From contig NC_086378.1 of assembly GCF_036588685.1 (NCBI RefSeq), positions 35,069,578 through 35,133,577 of the forward strand: a DNA stretch of 64,000 bases. Direction: 5' to 3'. Positions 22,768 to 32,366 of this stretch are shown piece by piece. Each line of letters opens with the position of its first letter. Position 1 is the stretch's first letter. Both the position numbers and the translations under genes were made by a program. The notes beneath the pieces were generated by a model. That model was not told the origin of the DNA, ran no database searches, and saw only the letters and a program-made list of their open reading frames with translations. Source of the stretch: Mytilus trossulus (Eukaryota; Mollusca; Bivalvia; Mytilida; Mytilidae).

Positions 22768-23311
22768 CCATATTCTGTTTATAAGCCATTAATTTCTTCA
22801 TGGTGTCTTCTAATTGTTGTATTGGAAAATCAGCTGTTTTCGAATGGAAGCCCATATCAAGTGACTCTGTTATTGTAGCGAATACATCAATTCTGAAAGA
22901 AAAATAAAAGAAACTTCACATAAAATGCGGAAACTTACTATTTTAATTTCTCATTTGTCAGATGACGGTAGGAAGTGTTATCCCAAATTCTCGAAAATCA
23001 ATAATTCTTTGGTGAATCCCCAATGAAATAATTATTTGAATTCCCGAGGTCTGATAGGTGAAAATCCCGAATTCCTGCGAAAATAAGGACACAATCCTGT
23101 ATTCCCTGAAAAGAATACAGGCCTAATCTGGACGTCCCAAATGAATTGATAATTTTTGAAAATATGTGTAGAACATATTTGTCGAAACAATGAAATTCTA
23201 CGCGATTATAAACATATTTAAACAAAAAATAATATTTAAACAAAAAAAAACTTACGTTCTGCTGGCAACAGAAGTAATGCCGTTAATATCCGGAAAATAG
23301 ACACAATCCAT
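22768..23311 (-). CDS. First two coding exons of an unnamed gene
   Basis: Exon 1 starts at ATG 23311-23309 (MDCVYFPDINGITSVASR), has 56 coding bases and a strong donor AAC|GTAAGT at 23256/23255. Exon 2 (22768-22892) follows a pyrimidine-rich tttctttcag acceptor, completes the split Thr codon and encodes 41 residues including a short helical, Met/Lys-rich stretch (QQLEDTMKKLMAYKQNM), ending ATGG|GTAAGA in phase 1. The two exons are mutually in frame. The next recognised exon on this strand (4417) begins in phase 0, so at least one exon in the repeat-filled interval is unseen, or these are two different genes. Function not recognised. Confidence 0.6.
22980..23130. repeat. Diverged TCCCGAAT/ATTCCC simple repeat
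   Basis: Words such as 'aattctcgaaaatc', 'gaattcccgaggtc' and 'aaaatcccgaattcc' recur every 20-40 bp, as at 10630-10845. It lies in intron 1 of the minus-strand gene. Confidence 0.4.
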
Positions 23312-23420
23312 TTTCTGTTCTTCGGTTTCTTTTGAAAAGACTGCAGCGCTTCTCAAAATTTTCTTGCTAAACTTGCCGTCGTAGCGAAGGGAAGATAGAC
23401 CGATGGCAAGTTATACGTAA
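23312..23420 (-). promoter_or_regulatory. Probable 5'UTR and start region of the minus-strand gene
   Basis: Less AT-rich sequence directly upstream of the first ATG, with several CpGs (cgtcgtagcgaagg). No TATA box or initiator could be assigned; called by position only. Confidence 0.3.
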
Positions 23421-23734
23421 CGTCATAATCTGAACGTCTTTTCGTTGGACGTTTGGACACAGATAAAGAGACAAAATGTCAAAAGTAACGTAATTTTTAA
23501 TTGGTTGCATATCTACTGAAGGACAAACGTGTAAAAGCATGCTCTGAAAGTTTAAATAGCTCTTTGAAAAGAAAATGAGAAATTACCAATGTCCTTCGTT
23601 TTTGTTCTGCATTTTTCTATCCAAAGAGCTACTTATTTTACATATTTCCATGCATTCAAAATGCTATTCTGCACTATAGAAAATACTCTTGAAAATCTTT
23701 AATTTTGGTTCATTACTATGCTTTGGAGTTTAGT

Positions 23735-23930
23735 ATGACCTCAATTATATTTGAACTTGTACGCATTTTTGTTTAGGGGCCAGCTTAAGCACGCCTTAGG
23801 ATTTTCTCGCTGTTTTGAAGACCCATAGGTGGCCTTCAGTTGTATTTTGCTCTTTGGTCGGGTTTTCATCTCGTTGAAACTTTCCACATTTCCATTTTCA
23901 ATTTTGTATATGATTTTTAATACTATACAT
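23735..23930 (+). repeat. Dispersed repeat family B (diverged)
   Basis: 'tttggagtttagtatgacct', 'aggggccagcttaag', 'attttctcgctg' and 'gctctttggtcgggtt' occur in the order seen at 46240-46470. Confidence 0.6.
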
Positions 23931-24497
23931 AAGTGGCGGGTTCGTCTTAATGTATTTTGTGATATTTTTTTTTATCATTTATTATATTTTGTGTATTAGG
24001 GAAATGGCAGTTTTACTTTTTGAAAAAGCGAAACATAATCAAAATACTTATTTAAAAAGTGAAATTATTTCGAGCTCGTTCCGTTTCTTCTTTGGTAATC
24101 TAAGATTTTTTTTTGATTTATTCCATTAAGTTGCGCCATCATCTGGCTAAGAAAAACCTTCTTGTTCCCTTTTACCGAGTTATATCCAAGAAGGACTTGA
24201 TATCTAGTTCATCAATCGTTCACCAAGCGAACATTTTCCAACATTTTCAGGTTTGAACAGAAATTGCTGATTTGAATATAATCTTGAGGCATTTGACATC
24301 AGTTTACACATTTCATGGTTTGTGTCTGCTTTCGAATCAGCTTGTCATTTTAAAAGATATTATGAATATTAAAGTCTAAAGAATAACATATTACAAGAGC
24401 GATAGTCAAGAACCTTTTCCGAAATGTTTTGAAACATTTTTTCAGTAAAGAATATTGTGGTACAATTTCATAGAGACAAACTCAATGTATCCCCCGG

Positions 24498-24529
<32 letters not shown>

Positions 24530-25429
24530 AAAGTGATGTTTTCCCCTAATTGGTTTTGGCTAAAATCCATTCCAACCTTTCTTTTGTGGTATGGAACCTA
24601 GTGATTCAATTTCATAAAAATTAAAAGACATGCATATACACTAGGTATTGTCCTAAAAGAAAAAATAATATGTTTTTCTCATTTTGTTCCCTAATTCTTA
24701 CAAAGTTAGAGCAAAAACCCCCCAAATCAATCCCAACCTATCTGTTGTGGTATGGACCCGTGTAGTAGTACAATTTTAAAGATATTCATTCGCTTGTACT
24801 CAATTTATTGTTTGAAAACCAAATGTCTTCGGACGGTGACGACGACATCGCCTTTACAGTATACATGCTAAAGGCGGCAATTAGTTTGCGGTCATGTACT
24901 AACAGTAGTCATTTTATGAGGTGTCTTCGTGTCATGACCATACAATATTTCAAAACATAATTGAAAAATATAAACGATTAATCAAAGAAAATTTACATGT
25001 AGATGTATTTAAAAACATACGCTACTTTTTTTCATACTCAGCAAAAGAAAAACGCTTAGTAAATCAGATTCGTTTTTAAAAAGTTTTCGATAGACATCAA
25101 ATAATTTCTAATTTGAGTAATGTGTTTATTCAAATTCAAATTCAAATTCGAATATTTTATTGGACAAAGCACATATGATACAATGCGTATTCCAAGATAC
25201 AAACACATTAAACATGACAATGTATGCAAATACAACATAAAGAAAACATAATTAGTGGTGTATTTAAAATTCGAAACGCCAATCCGAGCAATTTGACTGT
25301 AAAAATTGAAATAAGCAGGATAATGTTTTGAAATAAAATCATCATGCGTTTCTTTTTTGGAAGAGTATATTTGGAAAGCATTAACAAGTAAGCCACTTTT
25401 TTGGATGATAAGAAGGACATTAGCATGGT
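23931..25429. other. Unassigned interval with C20-A13 tract
   Basis: Contains 20 C followed by 13 A (24500-24532) and a short aaattc tandem (25130-25150). No supported gene. Confidence 0.35.
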
Positions 25430-25610
25430 TTATTTTCATTTAATAATAATTACATTTGATGTATGTTTCATTATAATACCTCATTTTGATTGGCTAACTG
25501 CACTTCACATGTTATATCTTAAGCAATTGCATCATTCAATACAACTTTTCATTCATGATAACACGTGGTCCCACAAAGAATGGACTAACGTGTATCTGAA
25601 TGGCACATAG
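25430..25610 (+). repeat. Second copy of the array-flanking segment
   Basis: Same word order as 16740-16927 ('gatgtatgtttcattataat', 'gattggctaactgcac', 'acttttcattcatgata', 'acacgtg'), but with no tandem units following. Confidence 0.6.
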
Positions 25611-26070
25611 CTAATAATATATATACGATAAAATATTGGCGTGAAAGTATTTTGTATCCATTTTTGATAACTATACAAGATTTTATAAATCGGTTAAATT
25701 TGCAATTCATACCAATCTTTTGGCATTTAGAATTTGGTCACTAATTAAGATATTAAGATAATACTTCATTACTTGTGTAAAAACGTACTCATAGACTCTA
25801 AAGACGACTAAGCGACACTACATGCATATAGATAAGAATTGAGGATAATATAAAAGGGGGATCTGTCAATAATCAGAAATCCCTTTTTACGTGATTGAAA
25901 ATATCGGAATAAGAAAACTTACATTTTCACATTTTCTTTTCGTTATTAGTATAATTCATCACTGTAGATCTAGAAATACGCGATTTCATCTGGAAAATAT
26001 ATAGATATTTCGTCCAGAAACAAATACATATATCTATAATCATATAAATATGCCTGACGTTTGTTGCCTT
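25611..26070. other. Unassigned interval
   Basis: AT-rich, no gene or repeat recognised. Confidence 0.3.
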
Positions 26071-26084
26071 TCATAGCTGACTAT

Positions 26085-26190
26085 GCGGTGTGGGCTTTGT
26101 TCATTGTTGAAGACCGTGTGGTGACCTACATTGTATAGTTGTTAATTTCTGTGTCATTTGGTCTCCTACGGCAATCATACCACATCTATT
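26085..26190 (-). repeat. Family A fragment, reverse orientation
   Basis: 'tgtgggctttgttcattgtt', 'agttgttaatttctgtgtca' and 'ggcaatcataccacatct' are the reverse complement of the family A 5' part. Confidence 0.6.
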
Positions 26191-26504
26191 TTATATTGGT
26201 TAATCAAGTAGCAAAGCAAATCTTGGACAATGTAATAAAACATTTTGTCGTTCTTATATTTTGTATTTCACAGCACGAGTGGTGTCAAATCATGTATCAA
26301 CTATAAAAGACCGTTTTACATTCCAGTTCCTACATGTATTTTCAAAGGAGCAGTACCACGTCTAAATTTTTCAAAACGTTCTTCAATGGCTAGAGGAAAA
26401 AGGGGGGTTGAGCGGATCTCACAAATCGTATTCAACCCCACCGCATTTTGGCGCCTGTCCCGAGTTTACGGAGAATTATTATTAAGTTTTAAAATGGCCA
26501 GCTG

Positions 26505-26640
26505 AATCCCACCTTCGGGTGCAGGATTTTCTCGCTGCGTTGAAGACTTATAATTGGTGGCCTTCGGCTGTTATTTGCTCTTTGGTTGGGTTGTTGTCTC
26601 TTTGACATACATGTATTTCTCATTTCCATTATCAATTCTA
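26505..26640 (+). repeat. Dispersed repeat family B
   Basis: 'gcaggattttctcgctgcgt', 'ctctttggttgggttgttgt' and 'ctctttgacatac' match the other family B copies. Confidence 0.6.
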
Positions 26641-26775
26641 TTCAATATCTTTCTACGTATATTGTATAAATACTTTGTCTTTACAATATTCATTTTTAAA
26701 TTATCGTAAAGAAAGCAGTTTGCCACGTCGTTGTCACAGGCACTTGTCTCAGAATTGTTTTACCCTATAAACCTG

Positions 26776-27175
26776 AAGGATGTACTTAGGTGAGGTTAGG
26801 TGAAAATTAATAAATTAGAAAAATAAAATTGATACTATAACCTGGTAGAGCATCGATTAGGGATAAACATAAGCTAAACATATTGATAGGTCATGGACCT
26901 CCTTTACGAAATATTTGAGAATCAAAATATGGCGGGAAAAGGCTGAATCGGACTTATACCTTATATATGCATTAGTATTATTGGGTCTCAAAAGAAAAGA
27001 AAAAAAATTAAGAATCTTCTAAAATTTTGGTAAATGACCTTTCATGAGCTATTTAATCTTATATGAAAAAAAGGGGTGTTATGGGGCAAAATATTTTACA
27101 TTGTATTGTATGGAAATACACCAAGGAGTCCGAACATTTGATACAAATTCCAAAACCTCACCTAAGTACATCCTT
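26776..27175. mobile_element. MITE with 21-bp terminal inverted repeats
   Basis: The left end AAGGATGTACTTAGGTGAGG (26776) is matched by its exact reverse complement at 27155-27175 (acctcacctaagtacatcct). About 400 bp, non-coding. A second, looser inverted pair ('cacttgtctcagaatt' near 26740, 'aatctgagacaagtgc' near 27200) encloses it, so it may be nested in another element. Confidence 0.75.
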
Positions 27176-27326
27176 AATAAAATACATTAAGGTAGGGGAA
27201 TCTGAGACAAGTGCATGTGTTCCGTGTGACGTCTTATACCATTTTTCATGAAATTTATACATATGTTCTCAATCTTTATATAATATGTTCAATGCTAGAG
27301 TTTAAGCTAGGATCATGACGGCTTTA

Positions 27327-27351
27327 CACGCATTTTCAATAAGGGGGTGCA
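27327..27351 (+). repeat. Left terminal inverted repeat of the DDE transposon
   Basis: Starts CACGCATTTTCAATAAG and continues ggggtgca. Preceded by the TTTA duplication at 27323-27326. Confidence 0.85.
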
Positions 27352-27529
27352 TTTGCGATATTTCAATATCGAAAATTTGAAGGAAAACAAACCCAACAAT
27401 TCATGCTGATTTTGTTTCATTGATATGTTGTCTTGCTCGATATAAAAGCATTTGAACAAATAACAAAGGGTTTTCGTTTCACGATTCGCCAACTACAAGC
27501 TAAAATACTGTTCTAAAACTAGTTTAAAA

Positions 27530-28242
27530 TGTCCGTTACGCTGCAGGTACTCCAATAGATATTCAAGTGTTTTTATTTTACGAATATCCTCGTTTGAATA
27601 ATGGGTGTGATCGCTTAACATATGCCGTAAATGACTTTCCCGTTTCAACATTTACCTACTGTTGTACTTTTTCACTCTTTTCTCACTAATTCAAAATTGC
27701 ATATCTTTTTACAGAGTAAAACTCCTGGCAAAATTATTTAAAAGGTTGCGTTTAATTCCGGAATATGTCAATAATCTGGATATTTTGTAATGACAAAGTT
27801 ATATGACATCCTGCAAACTGACATAGTATCCAAAATGTGAAAGTTAATCAGTTAAAAAAAGTCAGTGTTTAGTAAAACCCATATATTTTCCGCAGGCTTA
27901 TGAAAGTAACGAACATTTTCTAAAAATGGTTAAAAAATTAAATACAATCTTTTTTGTATTCTGAAGGAGAGAGTGTTGAGAGATGTTGGGAAAACGATGA
28001 TAAAGTGCAGCATTATAATTGAAACTTGATATATATCTGAAATTAAGGACTTCCTGGTGTTTCGACCAAAACGAAATGTACGTTACTGTAGTGACACAAT
28101 ACAGAAACACATTTTCTTGTCAATTTCAGAATGAAATATAGCTACTAAAAGTTAAAATTTGATAGAAATGAGAGTATATTATAGACAATTCAATGAAACA
28201 ACATGTAAACTTTAATAAACAGAAGCAAGTAACGAACATTTC
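27530..28242. repeat. Left subterminal GTAACGAACATTTC repeats
   Basis: Copies at 27906-27919 (forward), 28074-28086 (reverse, AAATGTACGTTAC) and 28229-28242 (forward, exact), plus a degenerate one at 27528-27539. They lie between the terminal repeat and the end of the transposase frame. Likely transposase or regulatory binding sites by analogy with other DNA transposons. Confidence 0.7.
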
Positions 28243-28267
28243 AAAATTTTATAATCTTCTGCTCAAG

Positions 28268-30739
28268 TCAATTTTTATTACTGTAAAGTTTCTCAATTTT
28301 TGCTGCATCATCGGGGTTTACTTTAAGCATTCTTTTCGATTTCCCGGAGGGTTGTGGATTTGATATCTTGCACAAAATGTCCTTACGGTCAACCCAAATG
28401 ATATCAGACCTACTTGGCCACTGGAACATTGCTTTCTTCTTTTCTAGAAAAGAGATTTCAATGGTGTTATCTTCAATATCGATTGTTTTTATTTGACCGA
28501 TGTACCATTTATTTAAGTAGATAGCAGCCACGTAATCTGCAATGCTATAGTCCATTTCTGGATAGGTTTCCCTGGCTTCATCTGCAACCTCTGCTGTTTC
28601 ACCCTCTTGAGTTCCGGTCTTCAAAACTGTTTCCAGCTGCCAATTTTCACATGTAAATTCATCTGACAAACAGGTTACGCAATAACAACTTGTATTACGA
28701 ACAGCAACTACATCATTGCCCTTTTCTGCTACAGCATGTAATTTCATCGTACCTGGTACCGGACGAAGCTTTTGTTCAGATAAAAGTTTGCTTTTGTTTT
28801 CACATTTGTCTTTTGGCAAGAAAATAAACTTGATGCTCTTTAGGCTACATGATTGTGATTGTGTCCATGCAAAGAAATCATGTGGGTCTTGTATTGCGAC
28901 TTTCCCAGTACGCACCGCTTCGTCTGCCATTCGTTTACTAGTACCTCCAATCCCATCGCATGGGCCTTTCCCATGACCGGCCTCCCAATAGTTCCACTTG
29001 GCCCTTATGCCGTAATCGAGACTGTGATTGGCAATAGCATTAAATATTGCTTTATTGCGATATTGAGATGTCGGACTATCCGTCCAGTAATGGATACATT
29101 CTACAGTTGGAAGAAGTTGTTTTATCTCTGGTATAATTAGGTCGATGATGGATAGTACAGTTGCTGAATTGTGACCCATCTCATCTGAGATTACTACTAT
29201 ACTTTTGTGTAGCAGCTCATCCTCGTCAACCTCGTAGTAAACTACAACGGGATGTATTGTCACGCTAGTCTGATTCCAATAGGCAGACTGGATCTCTTCC
29301 ACGGATTTGCACTGATAGTTTTCGGCAAAGTCCATATGTACAATGCAATGATTTTTTGGTAGATTTATCTTCAATTCTTTCATTTGTGCATATTGTGTTT
29401 GTATTCTTGTTACATGGTCTTTGAATTCGTTCATCTGTTTTTCGAAATGAGCTATAAATCCACTTTTGTCAACTGTGCTGTCTACAACTTTCATTGTCAT
29501 TTTTGTTCTGCCCTTCTCTTCTACTTTAACTCTTTTCCACTGACTAAATACCACATCACTGGCCTCTGTATTTTTCATGTCTTGTATAATCTTTTCTTGT
29601 TTTTCAACTTCTTTTTCTGCATTCAAAGAAACGTCTATTCCTAATCGTTTTACAGCTTTTAATGTAAATGACATGTTTTGGTGTTTGGTACATAAACATG
29701 TGTCTCTTCTTATAAATGATGTCAGAAGAATATTCTTTGGACGAAGTCGTGTAAAGGTGGTAAATGACAGCTTCACTGTGGGATGCTCCATCATAAATTT
29801 ATGGTACAAGTTTGAAAGGTAGTCTGTCAAGATTCTTTTCTGAACTTTCTTAGCATCTGTTTTAACATAATCTGCCTTTCCTGGCATAACTCTAGAGTTT
29901 TCATCCCTCTGTAGAAATCTTGTTACATTGTATCTATACTTTCCCATCTCTCGAATTCGATAAAACCTTTTGATATTGATGTCTTTAGTTGCTACTTTTG
30001 CTAGTTTATTTCTACTGAGTCCTATTCTTTGTGCTAGTGTCTTAATCATCCTGTACTTTTTCATGGTTTTACCCGAGACAATGTTTCTTACTATCCTAGT
30101 TCTCATTCTTGCCTGAGTCGATGTTCCCTCTCCTGCTGATTTAATTTCATTACAAATTGTATTAGCGAAAAGTAATTCTTTTCTGACACTGCTTCTCTGT
30201 TCAGCTGATAAGTTCATTTCATCGAGTTGCTGTTCAGTTTTGGATCTTGGTGTACTTGTGTTTTTGTCAGTTTTTTTTCGTTTCACTCGTTGCAAAGAGC
30301 GAGCAGTTGTTCTGTACTTCCTCTTTAAATTTTCATGCTTGGCTTGTAGACTTTTCATTTCGGCCTTTATTTTAGTTAATTCTTTGCTTATTCTCATTTT
30401 CGGACCATTGGCTTTCTTCTGGAATCTCATTTGGACCAGCAGTCTATTTTCAGTAGGAATGACAGACGATGTTCCACTTTCATATCCACTTGTGGAGGGT
30501 TCAATCTGCTGGTTATTGGCATGGATTAATTCTAATACCTCTTTTTTTCTTGCTCTATAATGTTTTAGATAATCTCTGTTATATTCGTTTCTTTGCCTCC
30601 TCTTTCTTTGAGATAATTGACTACTAGGTACATAATTTTGTTTCCGTCTCTCTCTTTCCTTTTGAAGATAAGCTTCATTGTTTTTTTCTTTCAGGCGCTG
30701 TCTGTATTCTCTCTGAATCTGGGCCCTCGATTTGACCAT
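28268..30739 (-). CDS. DDE-type transposase (about 823 aa)
   Basis: A single long minus-strand frame. The start is placed at ATG 30739-30737 (MVKSRAQIQREYRQR) because the sequence just upstream is a splice acceptor (atctttcatttacag|GA); the 17 codons before it are intronic. The N-terminus is highly basic with coiled-coil character (KRRQRNEYNRDYLKHYRARKK). A C-x-C-x2-H cluster (DTCLCTKHQNMSF) follows in the middle. The catalytic core is inferred as D470 in VHMDFAENYQ, D554 in YWTDSPTSQYRN and E586 in NYWEAGHGKGPCDGIGG, spacing D-83-D-31-E, as in RNase H-fold DDE enzymes. The C-terminus has CYCVTC and a Trp-rich end. No internal stop, so it may be functional. Superfamily not identified. Confidence 0.75.
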   Translation of the reverse strand: MVKSRAQIQREYRQRLKEKNNEAYLQKERERRKQNYVPSSQLSQRKRRQRNEYNRDYLKHYRARKKEVLELIHANNQQIEPSTSGYESGTSSVIPTENRLLVQMRFQKKANGPKMRISKELTKIKAEMKSLQAKHENLKRKYRTTARSLQRVKRKKTDKNTSTPRSKTEQQLDEMNLSAEQRSSVRKELLFANTICNEIKSAGEGTSTQARMRTRIVRNIVSGKTMKKYRMIKTLAQRIGLSRNKLAKVATKDINIKRFYRIREMGKYRYNVTRFLQRDENSRVMPGKADYVKTDAKKVQKRILTDYLSNLYHKFMMEHPTVKLSFTTFTRLRPKNILLTSFIRRDTCLCTKHQNMSFTLKAVKRLGIDVSLNAEKEVEKQEKIIQDMKNTEASDVVFSQWKRVKVEEKGRTKMTMKVVDSTVDKSGFIAHFEKQMNEFKDHVTRIQTQYAQMKELKINLPKNHCIVHMDFAENYQCKSVEEIQSAYWNQTSVTIHPVVVYYEVDEDELLHKSIVVISDEMGHNSATVLSIIDLIIPEIKQLLPTVECIHYWTDSPTSQYRNKAIFNAIANHSLDYGIRAKWNYWEAGHGKGPCDGIGGTSKRMADEAVRTGKVAIQDPHDFFAWTQSQSCSLKSIKFIFLPKDKCENKSKLLSEQKLRPVPGTMKLHAVAEKGNDVVAVRNTSCYCVTCLSDEFTCENWQLETVLKTGTQEGETAEVADEARETYPEMDYSIADYVAAIYLNKWYIGQIKTIDIEDNTIEISFLEKKKAMFQWPSRSDIIWVDRKDILCKISNPQPSGKSKRMLKVNPDDAAKIEKLYSNKN

Positions 30740-30741
30740 TC

Positions 30742-31454
30742 CTGTAAATGAAAGATAATTGTATGTAGATACGGGTTCAATGATATACATAAAAAGCTTT
30801 CGGGGAAGTCGTTGAAGTCTTTAGAAATATTTATTTAGTAAACATTTAAATTTGAATACAAAATTTCATACGAGGTAAGCTAAAAATTATTTTGAAATGT
30901 TCGTTACTAGAGACGAAATGTACGTTACCACTACATATGTGGGAATTGTCCTACATTTTGAATGCACAAACTTAAACGTGACGATTGGAAACGTAGTACT
31001 GTCATCACATTAGTAATTTCTTCAAGAAATTGCATTCAAGTTGCATGCATTCTTTTGAAGCAGGTAAGTTATCATAGACGTGATAATTTTCAATACAAAA
31101 ATATTAGAAAACGTCTGTTTCTGTAGGATTCAACTTTTTATTAATTTGTTATGTACTTTTATTTATTCAACTGACATACAATTATGCAATGAAAAGTGAT
31201 AAATAGACATAGTGATAGTTTTAAGACAACATTAAAGAACTATTTCAATGTGTATAAATAGTAAAAAGTTCGTTACTTTATATAACGAACATGTCACAAC
31301 TACAATGTCATTGATTAACACATTTTAAGACATCCATGTCAATTACGATGTATGACCATATTGTTTGGGTTATTATGTAAACACGGTGATATAATATTTC
31401 ATAGTTGTGTATTTCATAATAAGAAATGCGTAATAATGTAAAATGTAAACGTAC
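30742..31454 (-). other. Inferred 5'UTR intron of the transposase gene
   Basis: Minus-strand donor ATAAG|GTACGTTT at 31455/31454 and acceptor ctttcatttacag|GA at 30742/30741 would join a non-coding exon to the exon carrying the ATG. The intron holds several subterminal repeats. Confidence 0.5.
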
Positions 31455-32181
31455 CTTATAAATGTGGATCCTTCTCCTGTCAAAAGTGTATAAATGAATG
31501 AAACTGTTTTCGTTTTAAATAAATGGCGGCAGTCAACTCATCCAGCATCCCATACTTTTATGTAAAGCTATCACGTTTTGAGTCTGTTTCGTATCCTAGG
31601 TAACGAATTTGTCAGTAACGTACATTTCAAGTATACTGAAGACCTTCAATTTAAGAAACCAATAGAGTTTATTGAATCGAAAAGGTTTATTTTTCTAGAA
31701 AGGATAATATACAGAATTACCCAGTGCTAATCGGAATATACTGAGGTTTAACTGAGAGAAGTTTTTAGCAGTAACGAACATGTCATAACTACGTTTTTAC
31801 ATCTAATATCTTCCCTTCCGACATTCCCAGAATCTGTTAACTGTACAATACAGAAAATTATATCTGTCTTGATTTGAGTAACTTTATCAACAAAGTTTTA
31901 TTCCCTGTTTCAGCTCAAGTTTGATCATGTATATATATATATATTAAAAATTTCGACGTATTTAAGTTGGCGTAACGAACATGTACCTGCTTTTTGTGAC
32001 AACCCTTAAGGAGTATGCTGTCATGCGTTTTCGGGAGATTGACGAATGAAAGTTTTTTCCCTGAAAGATATCACCAATTCCTCAACGCTGTGTAACTGTA
32101 AGGGATAAAGAAATGCACAAAGAGGCAACTTTCTAGTGATCAACACCTTATTTAAGATTTGGCGACAGTAACGAACATTTC
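30894..32181. repeat. Right subterminal GTAACGAACATKTC repeats
   Basis: Copies at 30894-30907 and 30915-30928 (reverse), 31267-31276 (reverse, short), 31283-31295, 31600-31613 (diverged), 31615-31628, 31771-31784, 31972-31984 and 32168-32181 (forward). They cover the promoter, 5'UTR and intron side of the transposase gene. Confidence 0.75.
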
Positions 32182-32337
32182 AATTTGTTGATTCCGTTAC
32201 CGAAAATTAAAAAAAAAAATTAAAAATTCTGATAACATTTTTTAATTAAAAGAGTGTTGGTCCACATGGATTAAAAATATACAGCAAATAAATCTGATAC
32301 TCATACAGGAATTCGTACACACACCGGCGACAGCACA

Positions 32338-32362
32338 TGCACCCTCTTATTGAAAATGCGTG
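32338..32362 (-). repeat. Right terminal inverted repeat of the DDE transposon
   Basis: Reads tgcaccctcttattgaaaat then gcgtg: the reverse complement of the left end with one change. Followed by TTTA at 32363-32366. Confidence 0.85.
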
Positions 32363-32366
32363 TTTA

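Larger units (their letters stand above)
27327..32362 (-). mobile_element. Complete 5.0-kb DDE DNA transposon, unassigned superfamily
   Basis: Terminal inverted repeats CACGCATTTTCAATAAGG... at 27327-27351 and its reverse complement at 32338-32362, with a single mismatch in about 25 bp. TTTA directly flanks both ends (27323-27326 and 32363-32366), a 4-bp target duplication. Length 5036 bp. One gene on the minus strand encodes a DDE-type transposase. At least a dozen copies of GTAACGAACATKTC (both orientations) occupy the flanks between gene and ends. CAC...GTG termini and a 4-bp duplication are reported for the CACTA/Mirage/Chapaev group; assignment from that alone is weak. Confidence 0.85.

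Noticed and set aside
28716-30560. Plus-strand frames of 80-106 codons over the transposase
   Set aside because: Antisense shadows of the minus-strand transposase frame.
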